Source of the DNA: a virus
DNA length: 39,775 bases
Reading direction: 5' to 3' (one strand)
Virus record (IMG/VR): IMGVR_UViG_3300009506_000567
Span: 1 to 39,775 of that record
Shown: positions 24,377-31,298 of the stretch, piece by piece
Layout: every line of letters begins with the position of its first letter
Position numbering within the stretch: position 1 is the first letter of the stretch
Translations under genes and position numbers: made by a program
The notes under the pieces: model-generated
Databases searched by the model: none
What the model was told of the DNA's origin: nothing
The model's input: the letters and a program-made list of their open reading frames with translations, nothing else

Positions 24377-25534
24377 CCACGTTGTAGTAGGCATGATGAC
24401 TTCCTTCTTTACCATGTCTTTGTAAGGAAGAATGTCACACATAAGTTTTGTTATCTCACCCTGGAAGTCAGTAGTTGGAACATAACCTAGGTCAAACAGG
24501 CCCTGGTAGGTAGGGCTGTAGTAGTGTTTGTCAGCTTCAGTTCGTGGGTTAGGGATATGGTCGCAGCGGACTGGAATGCCTAGTTCATCAGCAGCCTGGA
24601 AGACTGTGAGAGCTATCTCGTTTATTGAGTGGAGGCTCTCGAATTGGTTGAAGACTCTATATTCCCCAGGGTCAGGTGGGTTCTCGATGACTAGAGCTAG
24701 ACATTGGATGGAGTCCTTTAGTGGGATGTAGCCACGTATCTGCTCACCGCTGCCGTAGATGGTAAGCGGGTGGTGTATGATAGCTTGAGCACAGAAGCGA
24801 TTGATGACTGTGCCAAAGTACTGGTCGTAGTCGAAGCGAGTCAGTTCGTCAGGCATCTCCGACCCACTTACCTTCACCCCAAACACAGGACCCTGCATTA
24901 TATCTGTGGAACGGAGGCCCCAAGTCTGGCATGCAAAGATGATATTGTGAGTGTCGTGGACTTTGGACAGGTGATAGAAGGAACCTGCAGAGCGGGGGAA
25001 AGGGAGGCCGGCCATAGGGCACAGTAAGTTCTTATCATCCATGCAGTGGGTAGGGATTGAACCCTCTGGAATCTCACACTCTGGCGTCCCATACTCGCCC
25101 ATAGTACCTAGCTTAACTAAGTGTGCGTCAGGACAGTACTCCTTCATTGCCCACAACAGTGACAGTGTACCAGCTACATTATTTACCTGCGTATCAATAC
25201 AGGCTGGAGTGTTTCGCATAGACCAGGGTGCAGAAGGCTGCTCGGCTAGATGAACTATCACATCAGGCTTGTGGTATTCTATGACAAACTTCAGCATGTA
25301 GTGGTCTTTCAAGTTGACCCTCGCCACTTGGTCTATGAAGTTAGGGTGTGACCTTAAGTGTCGTTCTCTGTCTGGTGCTGGAAGGATTGGAGTTAGTGAA
25401 TCACTCCCAGCTGCCTTGACTAACTCGCGGCGTGAGTAGTTGTCGATGCCACAGACTTCGTAACCCTTGTTTAACAAGTGAAGGGCAAGTGGATAACCTA
25501 TGTATCCATCTATTCCTGCAACGAGTATTTTCAT
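24371..25534 (-). CDS. SQD1-like UDP-sulfoquinovose synthase family enzyme (extended SDR)
   Basis: A 387-residue NAD-dependent sugar-nucleotide enzyme. The Rossmann motif GIDGYIG is at 7-13. Several long phrases match my memory of plant and cyanobacterial SQD1, which makes UDP-sulfoquinovose from UDP-glucose and sulfite: SLTPI, VIVHLAEQPSAPWSM, HLVKLGTMGEYGTPE, SFYHLSKVHDTHNI, RFDYDQYFGTVINRFCAQA, EYRVFNQFESLHSINE, IPNPRTEADKHYY and a closing YKD-IMP-TTTWR. The catalytic Thr (144), Tyr (187) and Lys (191) are kept. Where SQD1 has EQRSAPYSM, this protein has EQPSAPWSM, near the proposed sulfite site, so the substrate could differ. ATG 25534 is preferred because AGGAG is correctly spaced for it. 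It may modify host lipid or surface glycans. Confidence 0.8.
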   Translation of the reverse strand: MKILVAGIDGYIGYPLALHLLNKGYEVCGIDNYSRRELVKAAGSDSLTPILPAPDRERHLRSHPNFIDQVARVNLKDHYMLKFVIEYHKPDVIVHLAEQPSAPWSMRNTPACIDTQVNNVAGTLSLLWAMKEYCPDAHLVKLGTMGEYGTPECEIPEGSIPTHCMDDKNLLCPMAGLPFPRSAGSFYHLSKVHDTHNIIFACQTWGLRSTDIMQGPVFGVKVSGSEMPDELTRFDYDQYFGTVINRFCAQAIIHHPLTIYGSGEQIRGYIPLKDSIQCLALVIENPPDPGEYRVFNQFESLHSINEIALTVFQAADELGIPVRCDHIPNPRTEADKHYYSPTYQGLFDLGYVPTTDFQGEITKLMCDILPYKDMVKKEVIMPTTTWR

Positions 25535-25601
25535 AGCCATCTCCTAGTTGTCTCTTCAAATTTTTTCTAAAGTTTCGAAAAATGATCGGTGTTGGGAAAT
25601 G

Positions 25602-25706
25602 TGCTGGCAGGCAGGACTTGGACCTGCACGGACATGACCACTATCATCCTACGGGGCGCTGCCATACCCTACCCGCTGTAGCGTCTGTATTTCGCCACTG
25701 CCAGCA
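25602..25706 (-). tRNA. tRNA-like element, class II (Leu-like) pattern, anticodon not resolved
   Basis: On the minus strand, TGCTGGCAG at the 5' end is perfectly complementary to CTGCCAGCA at the 3' end, giving a 7-bp acceptor plus two extra pairs. Next comes TGGCGAAAT, then AGACGC, which is the D-arm signature of leucine tRNAs but without the GG of the D-loop. A T-arm GCAGG/CCTGC with loop TCCAAGT sits exactly 5 bases plus 7 before the end, and a variable-arm-like hairpin (GGATGA, then TCATGTCC) precedes it. The anticodon region is about 12 bases too long and I cannot form a 5-bp stem with a 7-base loop. It may be a degenerate tRNA, one with an insertion, or a tRNA mimic. Confidence 0.4.
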
Positions 25707-25714
25707 CACACTTG

Positions 25715-25792
25715 CTAGAACGGAAAGTCATCTGGGTGAATAATCTTCGCAGCCTCGGGCCCAGTTACCCACGGCCGCTGGGTCATTTTGGG
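25715..25792 (-). other. Predicted -1 ribosomal frameshift site and -1 frame SSB tail
   Basis: Read on the minus strand, the slippery heptamer C-CCA-AAA (25786-25792) lies directly before the zero-frame TGA (25783-25785). A -1 slip gives CCC-AAA-ATG and an open frame of 23 codons to TAG at 25715-25717. The extension ends HPDDFPF, the acidic aromatic tip typical of bacterial SSB proteins. A possible stem (CAGC with GCTG, enclosing GGCC with GGCC) starts 5 bases after the heptamer. The alternative is a one-base insertion in the assembly or a natural frameshift mutation. Confidence 0.6.
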
Positions 25793-26223
25793 ACTATGTA
25801 CCGTGACACTCCGTTCTTGTCAGGGTACTCGCCAGTCTTGTCCTTGACTACCTTCAGCACCACCCAGCCTTCTAGTCCAGGGAGATCATCTTCCCAGCTG
25901 AAGGGACGTGAGTAGTCGAGGTTAAATGCTTCAGCGAAGTCACGGAACTGACGAAGGGCTGCGGCATACTGTTTGGGATCGAGTTTGTCACGTGAGTTCA
26001 GGTCCCAGAAGAAGTCATTGAACATGGGACAGTTGACTTCAGATGGAACGTCGTAGGTGACCGAATGCCACTCGGCGCCGTAAGAGTTCTTAGCCTCGTC
26101 GTCAATGATGCCACTGTCGACTCGAACTATTCGCACTTTAACCTCACTCTTTGCTGGAAGAATCTGAAGTTCCGGCGCGTCCTTGATTTCCCTTTCAATA
26201 TCACTATAATCGGTGAGAGACAT
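25783..26223 (-). CDS. ssb: Single-stranded DNA-binding protein (DUF669/SSB-like)
   Basis: A 146-residue zero-frame product, predicted to coat single-stranded DNA during replication and recombination. The N-terminus (LQILPAKSEVKVRIVRVDSG) and the body with EWHSVTYDVP and LEGWVVLKVV follow the pattern of phage DUF669-like OB-fold proteins: a Pro-Ala-x-x-E/Y phrase, then five strands. It lies in the recombination block next to a Sak4-like ATPase and a RecB-type nuclease, where an SSB is usual. The zero frame lacks the acidic tail, but the -1 frame supplies one (see the frameshift entry), giving 169 residues. AAGGAG lies about 10 bases upstream of the ATG. Confidence 0.7.
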   Translation of the reverse strand: MSLTDYSDIEREIKDAPELQILPAKSEVKVRIVRVDSGIIDDEAKNSYGAEWHSVTYDVPSEVNCPMFNDFFWDLNSRDKLDPKQYAAALRQFRDFAEAFNLDYSRPFSWEDDLPGLEGWVVLKVVKDKTGEYPDKNGVSRYIVPK

Positions 26224-26241
26224 AGTTGTTGCTCCTTCCTT

Positions 26242-26433
26242 TTAGGTTAGTAGTTCTTTGTACTCTTCCTTCTTCCACTCTTTTTGAAGCTCCTTTACCT
26301 TCTCTTCGCCCACTGTCGTGATCAAGCTTCGCAGGGCCTCAGTGGTTGTCATACCTTCCGGGATAGGCCACTTCATGAGCTTCTTGTAGGCCAAGTGGAC
26401 TTCTCCCACGGTCAGGCATATGCCCAAGTTCAT
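26242..26433 (-). CDS. Small helical protein, function unknown
   Basis: A 63-residue protein (KKLMKWPIPEGMTTTEALRSL, then a Glu/Lys-rich helix VKELQKEWKKEEYKELL). AAGGAGGT is immediately upstream; ATG 26433 is used here, although GTG 26436 is possible. It lies between palindrome copy 10 and the SSB-like gene in the recombination block. It has no recognised family. Confidence 0.6.
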   Translation of the reverse strand: MNLGICLTVGEVHLAYKKLMKWPIPEGMTTTEALRSLITTVGEEKVKELQKEWKKEEYKELLT

Positions 26434-26448
26434 CACCTCCTTTCGTTT

Positions 26449-26473
26449 AGGTATTTAAATCATTTAAACAACT
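26449..26473. repeat. 25-bp border palindrome, copy 10
   Basis: Half-sites AGGTATTTAAAT (the most divergent arm) and AGTTGTTTAAAT around a central C. It contains the TAA stop of the Sak4-like gene. Confidence 0.85.
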
Positions 26474-27279
26474 AATCGAGGCTTATCTTCCCAATCCAGT
26501 CCAACCTTCTTCAGCAACGCCTTGATGTTGGGCTCTTCCTCAGCAGCCAGCTTCCCACTCCCTTTCAATCTACTCCTCGCAATGTATTCGCCTAGTGAGT
26601 CAACTAACATCCTTCGCCTGGGATTTACCCCCTTGCCAACGATGACGTATAGTTCATCAAACAGCAAGGGGACGGTGATGACTGCTTGACCTGTAATGTA
26701 GAGGCGATAGGTCACTTCCTCTTGCTTCGCCCCACTGGATTTATCTACACTTATTAATCTTCTCTCCTCCCTTAAGTGCCCAGTGATGATGAAGTCACAA
26801 GGGAGGTTCATCAGACGTCGGATTCTATTCTCGATCTCGACTTTCTGCGGGTTGTAGTCTTGACGATGTAGTGGGGCTTCACCAGCTCTACCCTTCGAAG
26901 CGAGTTGGAAGTTCATAGCTGCCTGAGCGAAAGTTGTCAGACCATCTATTCCATAAGTCCCGAATTGATTGAAGTATCCGATCTTCAATCTAATCTCATT
27001 CACCTTCTTCCACTCAGCGTAGACCTTAGGATCAAATGGGTCTTCAGTTTCCCACTGGGTGTCGGCCACTATGTCACCTGACTCAATCCACTTCCTCAAA
27101 CACTTCGTCCCGCCGGGATCGAAGCTGTCTAGGTGAACAGGGAAGCGAGCGGTAGAGAATAGGTAGGTCTTCCCACTGTTTGTTTCTCCAGTGACGATTG
27201 CAGAGAATCGCTTCTGCATTGGATCGTTGGCGTAGTGCTTTTTCACCTTTTCAAGTTCTGCCTTTGCGTCGTAGGGCAT
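26464..27279 (-). CDS. Sak4-like RecA-fold ATPase (phage recombination)
   Basis: A 271-residue P-loop ATPase of the kind used for phage single-strand annealing or strand exchange. Walker A is at 31-38 (GETNSGKT). VHLDSFDPGG follows, then a central GIDGLTTFAQAA and a hydrophobic strand ending in FIITGHLREE, the usual Walker B and sensor region of this family. The C-terminal part (RRRMLVDSLGEYIARSRL) resembles the conserved arginine-rich end of Sak4-type proteins. GGAGGTGA is 7 bases from the ATG. The SSB-like gene downstream and PD-(D/E)XK nuclease upstream form a typical recombination set. Confidence 0.75.
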   Translation of the reverse strand: MPYDAKAELEKVKKHYANDPMQKRFSAIVTGETNSGKTYLFSTARFPVHLDSFDPGGTKCLRKWIESGDIVADTQWETEDPFDPKVYAEWKKVNEIRLKIGYFNQFGTYGIDGLTTFAQAAMNFQLASKGRAGEAPLHRQDYNPQKVEIENRIRRLMNLPCDFIITGHLREERRLISVDKSSGAKQEEVTYRLYITGQAVITVPLLFDELYVIVGKGVNPRRRMLVDSLGEYIARSRLKGSGKLAAEEEPNIKALLKKVGLDWEDKPRLVV

Positions 27280-27283
27280 TAGA

Positions 27284-28279
27284 TCACCTCCATTCTAACT
27301 TCATCTTATTCCTCGAGTCTCGGTCACGAGGGTCCCAGAACTCCTGCCTAAACCCATAAGGTGGCTCGTGACACTGGCGAAGTGGGTTCGGCCACAGCTG
27401 ACAGAAGTCGTGAAACTCGCAGCCACGGTACTTGGAGCAACCCTCAGGGTTTAGTGGAAAGGCCATCAGGACAGGGTCGTTCTCGCTAGAGTGTGCTAAG
27501 CGGTCCATGTCCCTGTCGATATCGTTTAGTTTATCCAGCGTGTTCCACAACCAGACGTTCATTTGGTCTGGAGAACGAAAGGCAGGGATTCTCTTAAGTG
27601 TGGAATAGTAACCAGCAGGCCTAGCGCTAGAGCCGCGGCTAAGGTATTCGAAGCCGGTGCCGCAGAACTCGACTCCCAACACCTGGTCGATTGGGAAGAT
27701 GCAATAGAGACAGTGAGTGTAAGTTCCATTCTGATTTGCGAGTGAGAATGTCATATCACTAAAGTAGTTATTCATCCACCTGGCGTTCGTAGTCTTATGA
27801 TCCCATGAGAAGATCATTCCATCTTCTCTCCGACGAAGTATCGAGTCCATTCGGAAGTGTAACACTCGCCTTTCATCAACTGGGACGGTGCCAGAGATTT
27901 CCGTGAAAGGTTCGTTGGTCTCTGGGTTGCGGAGCAGCTCGTTGTCATACAGGTCGGATGGATAGGTGACACCAAAGTTAAGCAGCGCCTGATAGACACC
28001 CTCGGGAGTTTTGGGACGGAAGTTCACGTCACTTGATTCGGGATATACTTCCCGGTAGTGGTTGAGGAAGACTTGGTACGCACCTTCGATTTCCTCATAG
28101 CCATTGATTAACTGGTATTCCCTAGCCATGTGCCAGCACTCGCCGAAGTACAGGTCGTGGCTAGGGACGTCCAGACGCCAGCCTAGGATGTGGGAATAGA
28201 AATAGTAGCGATGACATCTATCCCAGTCGTCCAGTTTTGACGAATCTCGAATTTCCCAACTAGGATGTTCAAGAATCAC
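27284..28279 (-). CDS. PD-(D/E)XK nuclease, Cas4/RecB family, with Fe-S cysteines
   Basis: A 331-residue exonuclease probably acting on DNA ends. Nuclease motifs: His49 in GECWH, Asp145 in FRMDSIL, and Asp160-x-Lys162 in SWDHKTT. Four cysteines fit the iron-sulfur arrangement of Cas4 and AddB: Cys22 in DRCHRYYFY, and Cys281, Cys287 and Cys293 in the C-terminal CSKYRGCEFHDFC. It starts with GTG, 4 bases after a GGAGGTGA site, and lies 4 bases from the Sak4-like gene, so the two are one translation unit. It likely resects ends for recombination-dependent replication. Confidence 0.8.
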   Translation of the reverse strand: MILEHPSWEIRDSSKLDDWDRCHRYYFYSHILGWRLDVPSHDLYFGECWHMAREYQLINGYEEIEGAYQVFLNHYREVYPESSDVNFRPKTPEGVYQALLNFGVTYPSDLYDNELLRNPETNEPFTEISGTVPVDERRVLHFRMDSILRRREDGMIFSWDHKTTNARWMNNYFSDMTFSLANQNGTYTHCLYCIFPIDQVLGVEFCGTGFEYLSRGSSARPAGYYSTLKRIPAFRSPDQMNVWLWNTLDKLNDIDRDMDRLAHSSENDPVLMAFPLNPEGCSKYRGCEFHDFCQLWPNPLRQCHEPPYGFRQEFWDPRDRDSRNKMKLEWR

Positions 28280-28463
28280 TGGTCACCTCCTTGTTGAAGT
28301 TGACTAGTGCCTGAAGCACTGGAGGTTCTAGGTAGATTCTATCTGTTGGCCTCAGATGGTCGTTTGCGTGAAGCCAGATTCCGTAGCCGTCGAAGATGGC
28401 ATATACACCATCTCCAAGGTAAGATGCTGGGACTTTCCGTCCTTCCCATTCAATCGTTCTCAT
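28269..28463 (-). CDS. Small phage protein, function unknown
   Basis: A 64-residue, beta-leaning protein (ASYLGDGVYAIFDGYGIWLH, then IYLEPPVLQALVNF). The phrase GDGVYAxxDGYGIWL is one I associate with small proteins in phage early regions, with no known role. It overlaps the nuclease gene by 11 bases and starts in the stop of the upstream gene (TAATG), so it belongs to the recombination operon. Confidence 0.65.
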   Translation of the reverse strand: MRTIEWEGRKVPASYLGDGVYAIFDGYGIWLHANDHLRPTDRIYLEPPVLQALVNFNKEVTSDS

Positions 28464-28648
28464 TAGCTTTTTCTCCTTATAATATACTGGTCAATTAGTT
28501 CCTGAGTCATCTGAAGAACTTTGTTGATGTAGGACTCTGACTCAGTCGCACTTCCCAACACTCCACCTGACTCACTTCCTTCCTGAGCCTTTTTATGGTG
28601 AAGTGCTTCCTTTCTCCACTTAACCAATGTCCTGTAGGAAATACCCAT
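28463..28648 (-). CDS. Small helix-turn-helix-like protein, function unknown
   Basis: A 61-residue protein beginning GISYRTLVKWRKEALHHKK, which looks like the recognition helix of a helix-turn-helix or resolvase-like fragment, followed by a polar helix (INKVLQMTQELIDQYIIRRK). GGAGGTGA is 5 bases from the ATG and lies just after palindrome copy 11. The DNA-binding idea rests on one short helix only. Confidence 0.55.
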   Translation of the reverse strand: MGISYRTLVKWRKEALHHKKAQEGSESGGVLGSATESESYINKVLQMTQELIDQYIIRRKS

Positions 28649-28659
28649 AGGTCACCTCC

Positions 28660-28684
28660 AGACGTTTAAATTATTTAAACAACT
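28660..28684. repeat. 25-bp border palindrome, copy 11
   Basis: Half-sites AGACGTTTAAAT and AGTTGTTTAAAT around a central T. It overlaps the TAG stop at 28683-28685, and GGAGG for the next gene follows it directly. Confidence 0.9.
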
Positions 28685-28976
28685 ATTCAAACAAATGATT
28701 ACGCTCTATGTACTCACCTTCTTTATACAGCAACAAGTTCAATGTCCCATGCTTCCTCGCAAACACAGAACATGCTATAGCGTTCATGACAGAAAGAGCG
28801 CAGAGAAGCACGTAATCTTCCTTGCACGAGTTCCGCATCGCGTCGCTAAACTTGCGTACCATGTCGTTGGTTGCAAAGCGGTTCATGCGTCCTTCGGTGC
28901 AGAAGACTAACTTACCATACTTCTCTGCGCTCGAAAAGTCGTGACTACTCTTGTTTACCACATAGACCTTAGCCAT
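28683..28976 (-). CDS. Conserved-looking phage protein, function unknown
   Basis: A 97-residue protein (VYVVNKSSHDFSSAEKYGKL, FCTEG, then YVLLCALSVMNAIACSVFAR and LNLLLYKEGEY). I recall this pattern from uncharacterised proteins of several unrelated phages; it looks like a compact alpha/beta domain. GGAG is 7 bases from the ATG. It leads the small-gene part of the operon and overlaps its upstream neighbour by 8 bases. Confidence 0.65.
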   Translation of the reverse strand: MAKVYVVNKSSHDFSSAEKYGKLVFCTEGRMNRFATNDMVRKFSDAMRNSCKEDYVLLCALSVMNAIACSVFARKHGTLNLLLYKEGEYIERNHLFE

Positions 28977-29184
28977 CTGTAGCTCCAGTCAGAGATTTCA
29001 GCTTACCTTCTGGAATATCTTTGAACTTATAGATGATGGGATTTAGGACCTCCAGTGATATATACCTAGCCCCACACTCAGCGCAACAGTATCTTCTGCT
29101 CACCGTCTGCACATGATGGTTAGCGTCTGTTCTGGTATCCATGCAGTACAAAGACCCCTTGCACCCACTAGCCCTACACCTCAT
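28969..29184 (-). CDS. Small zinc-ribbon protein (Ogr/Delta-like)
   Basis: A 71-residue protein with paired cysteines: Cys3 and Cys8 in MRCRASGC, then CCAECGARY about 30 residues later. The spacing and the intervening RTDANHHVQTVSRRYCC are close to Ogr/Delta or zinc-ribbon transcription factors, which bind RNA polymerase or DNA. ATG 29184 is chosen over 29205, because AAGGAGG is correctly spaced only for the later start. A regulatory role is an inference. Confidence 0.55.
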   Translation of the reverse strand: MRCRASGCKGSLYCMDTRTDANHHVQTVSRRYCCAECGARYISLEVLNPIIYKFKDIPEGKLKSLTGATDG

Positions 29185-29512
29185 CGTCGCCTCCTTCCAT
29201 GTCATCTAATGTATGCTTAGGTACGGAGGGAGTCCTGAGCTTGATTCCTTCTAGAATACCCAGTGGAGCCGTAGACTTCACATGCTCCTTTGGTCTCCTG
29301 TCACTGAACTCCATTCGTGGGAGAGGTTGCCTGGCCTCTTCTTTCTTAGCTACAGGCTTACTATCCTCTGCGTCAGTGATGTTTTCCAGATTGGAAGCAT
29401 CACAGACATGCGGATCTACGAGCTCCACTATGATACGCTTGTTCTTCAACGCCTTCCTAGACGAACGTACCATAGTCCCACAGCGAGAACAGAATAGCTC
29501 ATTCTTCATCAT
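29174..29512 (-). CDS. Zinc-finger-like small protein with acidic tail
   Basis: A 112-residue protein. The N-terminus has a zinc-binding pair (LFCSRCGTMV) and a later VCD cysteine; the middle is polar and the end acidic (DDMEGGDDEV). ATG 29512 and ATG 29509 are both near GAGGAGG. It overlaps genes on both sides by 11-14 bases. It is possibly an adaptor that recruits proteins through a zinc knuckle; no family was recognised. Confidence 0.55.
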   Translation of the reverse strand: MMKNELFCSRCGTMVRSSRKALKNKRIIVELVDPHVCDASNLENITDAEDSKPVAKKEEARQPLPRMEFSDRRPKEHVKSTAPLGILEGIKLRTPSVPKHTLDDMEGGDDEV

Positions 29513-29819
29513 CCCCCTCCTCGTCAGGCCAGATGGCCACTTTCAGCTGTGCCCAGGGCTTCTCCGCTGGGTTGACCTCTGTGACAACACAGATCAGAGG
29601 TCTAATAGACAGCTCTGCAGACACGTCAGCTGACAACTTAGCTGGTACATAGCCGACCATGAAGTCGCCGAAGTGAAGCTTGATAGCGTTTGGGTCGTAC
29701 TTGTTCGTCGGCTCTGGCTCCATAGGCAGGCTGTCACCAACTTTGATGTTATCTATACACTTATGAAGTTCGTGGAACTTCACTCCTGCCACGTAGAACT
29801 CGTACAGTCCTTCACTCAT
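29499..29819 (-). CDS. HIRAN-domain protein
   Basis: A 106-residue stand-alone HIRAN domain. The family signature is visible: YVAGVKFHE, then KVGDSLPMEPEPTNKYDPNAI and MVGYVPAKLSAD. HIRAN domains bind DNA ends, notably 3' ends at stalled forks, and occur in HLTF-type helicases as well as in phage early genes. The acidic tail (DEEGDDEE) overlaps the next gene. Placed with ligase and nuclease genes, it probably assists replication or repair. Confidence 0.75.
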   Translation of the reverse strand: MSEGLYEFYVAGVKFHELHKCIDNIKVGDSLPMEPEPTNKYDPNAIKLHFGDFMVGYVPAKLSADVSAELSIRPLICVVTEVNPAEKPWAQLKVAIWPDEEGDDEE

Positions 29820-29832
29820 CTGTTACCTCCTT

Positions 29833-30087
29833 TCAGATAATCGGTCTGCCTTCCTTATCGACCAGTTCCCACTTCCTCATCACCTCCATGTAAGCACTCT
29901 CTCCATAAGGAGGTGTAAGGTCTGCTACCGCCGCAGACATATTCTCTGCATTCATTCCTAGACACTCACTATGACACGCTAGCACTTTGGAATGCACGGC
30001 CAGCAATGCTACGTGTGCAGCTAGAAAGGCAGAAATCTCGGATGGGTCTGCGTCACTTACCATTTCGGCTATTTCATTAACTATCAC
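29833..30087 (-). CDS. Small helical phage protein, function unknown
   Basis: An 84-residue, mainly helical protein (FLAAHVALLAVHSKVLACHSE, then LGMNAENMSAAV) with a conserved-looking PPYGESAY turn. It starts with GTG after a GGAGGTGA site and overlaps the ligase stop by 11 bases. Paired His and Cys residues could hold a metal, but there is no recognised motif. Confidence 0.6.
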   Translation of the reverse strand: MIVNEIAEMVSDADPSEISAFLAAHVALLAVHSKVLACHSECLGMNAENMSAAVADLTPPYGESAYMEVMRKWELVDKEGRPII

Positions 30088-30919
30088 TCGTCACCTCCAC
30101 AAATACAGGGAATCTAGGAACTCCCTTCCCTGCTGTTAAGTGTTGGTATTTAACTCTAGCAATTCTTCCTTTAAGTACTTCACGATTGCGCCACAAGTCT
30201 TCTCTAGTTCTTCTATCAAAACCTGTGCCGACTCGAAAGACTCCTCCGTCCCCACTTCTAAGTACCAGCGCACCGAGGGAATCTTTTGGGGTTCCGTCTG
30301 CCGATACTTCCTCTTCACTTCCCAGGATAACATACTCATCCTCCTTCTTTGGCTTAAACTTCATCACCCACGTGGAGCGTTTACGCTCGTAGGGTGCATC
30401 TGCGTGACGAACTATAATCCCCTCAAATCCTAGCTTGATAAAGTTATCATATACCTTCATCACGTCGTCTAACGACTCAGCTACAGAGAACGTAGTTCGC
30501 CACAGTGGTTCATCCATCTTCACCGTCCACAAACTCCTCAATCTTTCAGCTTGTGACCCTTCATCTATAACATCGAAGATGTGGTACTGGATGGATTCAA
30601 AGTCTGGATGAACATTTGTGGTTCGACTGGTGATGGAAACTATCTGCTCGAAACTATACCCGTGACAATATAGTTCTCCATCAAACTCCTTGTGAGGCAG
30701 CTGTATTTTACAGGCTTGGTTTATATGAGGGACGGAGAAGATGACATTTTCCTCAGACGACAACAGTAAGAAGTCACCATTCTCCAGTGGCACTGCCCTA
30801 CACCGTACTCCATCATACTTAGGTTGGACGATGTAGGGAGGTTGCCACTTTGCTAGCCTCTTTTCTTCGAAGGGATAAGCTTTCATTATCCCTTTCCAAC
30901 GCTGCCACTTAGCTGTCAT
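30077..30919 (-). CDS. ATP-dependent DNA ligase
   Basis: A 280-residue minimal nucleotidyltransferase ligase. Motif I is PKYDGVR with the AMP-accepting Lys34; motif III EFDGELY; IIIa YHIFDV; IV EGIIVR; V WVMKFKP. An OB-fold domain follows (GALVLRSGDGGVFRVGTGFD, RVKYQHLTAG). It should seal nicks in replicating phage DNA. I prefer ATG 30919, because AAGGAG is 7 bases upstream of it, while the 30943 start lacks a site. It overlaps the preceding small gene by 11 bases. Size and motifs are like T7-type phage ligases, with no extra DNA-binding domain. Confidence 0.85.
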   Translation of the reverse strand: MTAKWQRWKGIMKAYPFEEKRLAKWQPPYIVQPKYDGVRCRAVPLENGDFLLLSSEENVIFSVPHINQACKIQLPHKEFDGELYCHGYSFEQIVSITSRTTNVHPDFESIQYHIFDVIDEGSQAERLRSLWTVKMDEPLWRTTFSVAESLDDVMKVYDNFIKLGFEGIIVRHADAPYERKRSTWVMKFKPKKEDEYVILGSEEEVSADGTPKDSLGALVLRSGDGGVFRVGTGFDRRTREDLWRNREVLKGRIARVKYQHLTAGKGVPRFPVFVEVTSDS

Positions 30920-31142
30920 AGCTACTCTCCTTAAGCTCCTCATAGGCCTGCACGAGGGAGTCTCTAAACTCGACTAGGTCTTTCTCGGATTGGATATAAA
31001 GAGTAATACATGGATGTTCGTAGTGTTTGCCAGAACTGGTTATCCTGACTGTTATAGGCCAGCCGCCGGAGGGATCAAGAGAGATTGATGCTTTGGGTGG
31101 ACTTCCTGCGTCACAGAAGAATGATACTTCGTAGAACCTCAT
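30909..31142 (-). CDS. Small beta-rich protein, function unknown
   Basis: A 77-residue protein (RFYEVSFFCDAG, ASISLDPSGGWPITVRIT, then helix LVEFRDSLVQAYEELKE). It is the first gene of the long replication operon after the terminator at 31236-31276, with AAGGAG 8 bases from its ATG. No family was recognised. Confidence 0.6.
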   Translation of the reverse strand: MRFYEVSFFCDAGSPPKASISLDPSGGWPITVRITSSGKHYEHPCITLYIQSEKDLVEFRDSLVQAYEELKESSYDS

Positions 31143-31164
31143 TGCTTTTTCTCCTTATATAACA

Positions 31165-31189
31165 AGTTAATTAAATCATTTAAACAACT
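31165..31189. repeat. 25-bp border palindrome, copy 12
   Basis: Half-sites AGTTAATTAAAT and AGTTGTTTAAAT around a central C. It lies between the minus-strand terminator (31236-31276) and the first gene of the replication operon, not on a stop codon. Confidence 0.9.
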
Positions 31190-31235
31190 TCATCCAATCA
31201 CCGTTCTAACTCGTCTTTGATCATTTATTGACACT

Positions 31236-31276
31236 TAAAAACCCCTGGAGAGCTCCGGTTAGACTCCCCAGGGGTT
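31236..31276 (-). terminator. Rho-independent terminator
   Basis: On the minus strand, a 13-bp stem (AACCCCTGGGGAG with CTCTCCAGGGGTT, one G-U pair) with an 11-base loop is followed by TTTAAG. It lies just after the stop of the Ala-rich gene and insulates it from the replication operon. Confidence 0.85.
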
Positions 31277-31298
31277 CGCCCAAGGAGGTGAACTACCG

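Noticed and set aside
29199-29633. Plus-strand open frame of 144 codons
   Set aside because: It is antisense to the HIRAN and zinc-finger genes, with no start signal.
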